The position numbers and the translations under genes were made by a program. A DNA stretch of 5,646 nt from Verrucomicrobiales bacterium (GTDB lineage: Bacteria > Verrucomicrobiota > Verrucomicrobiia > Verrucomicrobiales > DEV007). Every line of letters begins with the position of its first letter. Within the stretch, counting starts at the first letter, position 1. The stretch covers positions 1 through 5,646 of the forward strand of contig QIKC01000296.1 in the NCBI GenBank assembly GCA_003232855.1, written 5' to 3'. Below, piece after piece: positions 5,457 through 5,646 of this stretch. Below the pieces are notes generated by a model. That model was not told the origin of the DNA. It worked only from the letters and a program-made list of their open reading frames with translations, and searched no databases.

Positions 5457-5646
5457 ATGCCGCTAAACATTCTCATCACCGGCTGCAAAGGGCGCATGGG
5501 GCAGGCAGTCGCCGCCTGCTGTGAAGCCGACCCCGACGTAAGCATCGCCGCGCAGATCGATGTCGGCGACTCACTGGAGGAGGCGATCGCAGCGTGCGAT
5601 GCAGTCATCGACTTCAGCTTTCACACCTTCACCACCGATCTCGCCA
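5457..5646 (+). CDS. dapB: 4-hydroxy-tetrahydrodipicolinate reductase (3' partial)
   Basis: Only the first 63 codons are present; the right edge cuts the gene. DapB reduces the DapA product to tetrahydrodipicolinate using NAD(P)H. The N-terminal nucleotide-binding fold is clear: beta strand NILIT followed by GCKGRMG (9-15), the glycine-rich loop with the DapB-typical GRMG, and then VIDFSFH (50-56), the family signature after the second half of the fold. The acidic Asp35 after the second strand (AAQIDVG) may indicate NADH rather than NADPH preference, which is an inference. The segment between Asp35 and VIDFS is short compared with the E. coli enzyme. The start lies 3 bp after the dapA stop without its own Shine-Dalgarno, which suggests coupling to dapA. 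Confidence 0.93.
   Translation, partial: MPLNILITGCKGRMGQAVAACCEADPDVSIAAQIDVGDSLEEAIAACDAVIDFSFHTFTTDLA

Overview
The window reads as a chromosomal stretch of a GC-rich, Gram-negative-type bacterium. It probably comes from the Verrucomicrobiota (Opitutae-like). This rests on the style of the HU protein (Lys/Ala-rich N-terminus, C-terminus ending KNLKDMV), on the TrpA and DapB sequence types, and on the meso-diaminopimelate (DAP) route. It is a judgement from remembered family patterns, not from a search. No tRNA, rRNA, CRISPR array, insertion sequence or phage gene is visible.

Layout. (1) Bases 2-1933, + strand: the 3' part of a gene, cut by the left edge, for a membrane-anchored or exported repeat protein. 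It has a hydrophobic N-terminal segment, a Ser/Thr/Ala-rich linker, thirteen helical repeats with a period of exactly 33 residues, and a short basic, Trp/Pro-rich tail. Its function is unknown. (2) Bases 1934-2008: a convergent gap holding a GC-rich hairpin that probably ends transcription from both sides. (3) Bases 2009-2335, - strand: an HU/IHF-family DNA-binding protein. (4) Bases 2336-2504: a divergent intergenic region of 169 bp with candidate promoters for the HU gene, a CCAAC-rich HU leader and a 10-bp palindrome. (5) Bases 2505-5646, + strand: a tight run of five genes, vanZ-like, trpA, dapF, dapA and dapB. The dapB gene is cut by the right edge. Gaps are 17 bp, 12 bp, an 8-bp overlap, and 3 bp, so the five are very likely one transcription unit.

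How the genes work together. DapA condenses pyruvate with aspartate semialdehyde and DapB reduces the product to tetrahydrodipicolinate. DapF converts LL-DAP to meso-DAP, which feeds lysine synthesis and peptidoglycan cross-linking. The enzymes for the middle steps (DapL, or DapD/C/E) are not in the window. TrpA makes indole from indole-3-glycerol phosphate and needs TrpB, which is not next to it here. The small VanZ-like membrane protein at the head of the unit has no established reaction. Its place beside DAP genes fits, but does not prove, an envelope-related role.

The core genes are ordinary. The parts most worth a second look are the strictly periodic 33-residue repeat protein with its internal 7-residue duplication and WxxRxP tail, the unusual residues around the TrpA active site, the mixed vanZ-trp-dap unit, and the repeat-bearing leader of the HU gene.
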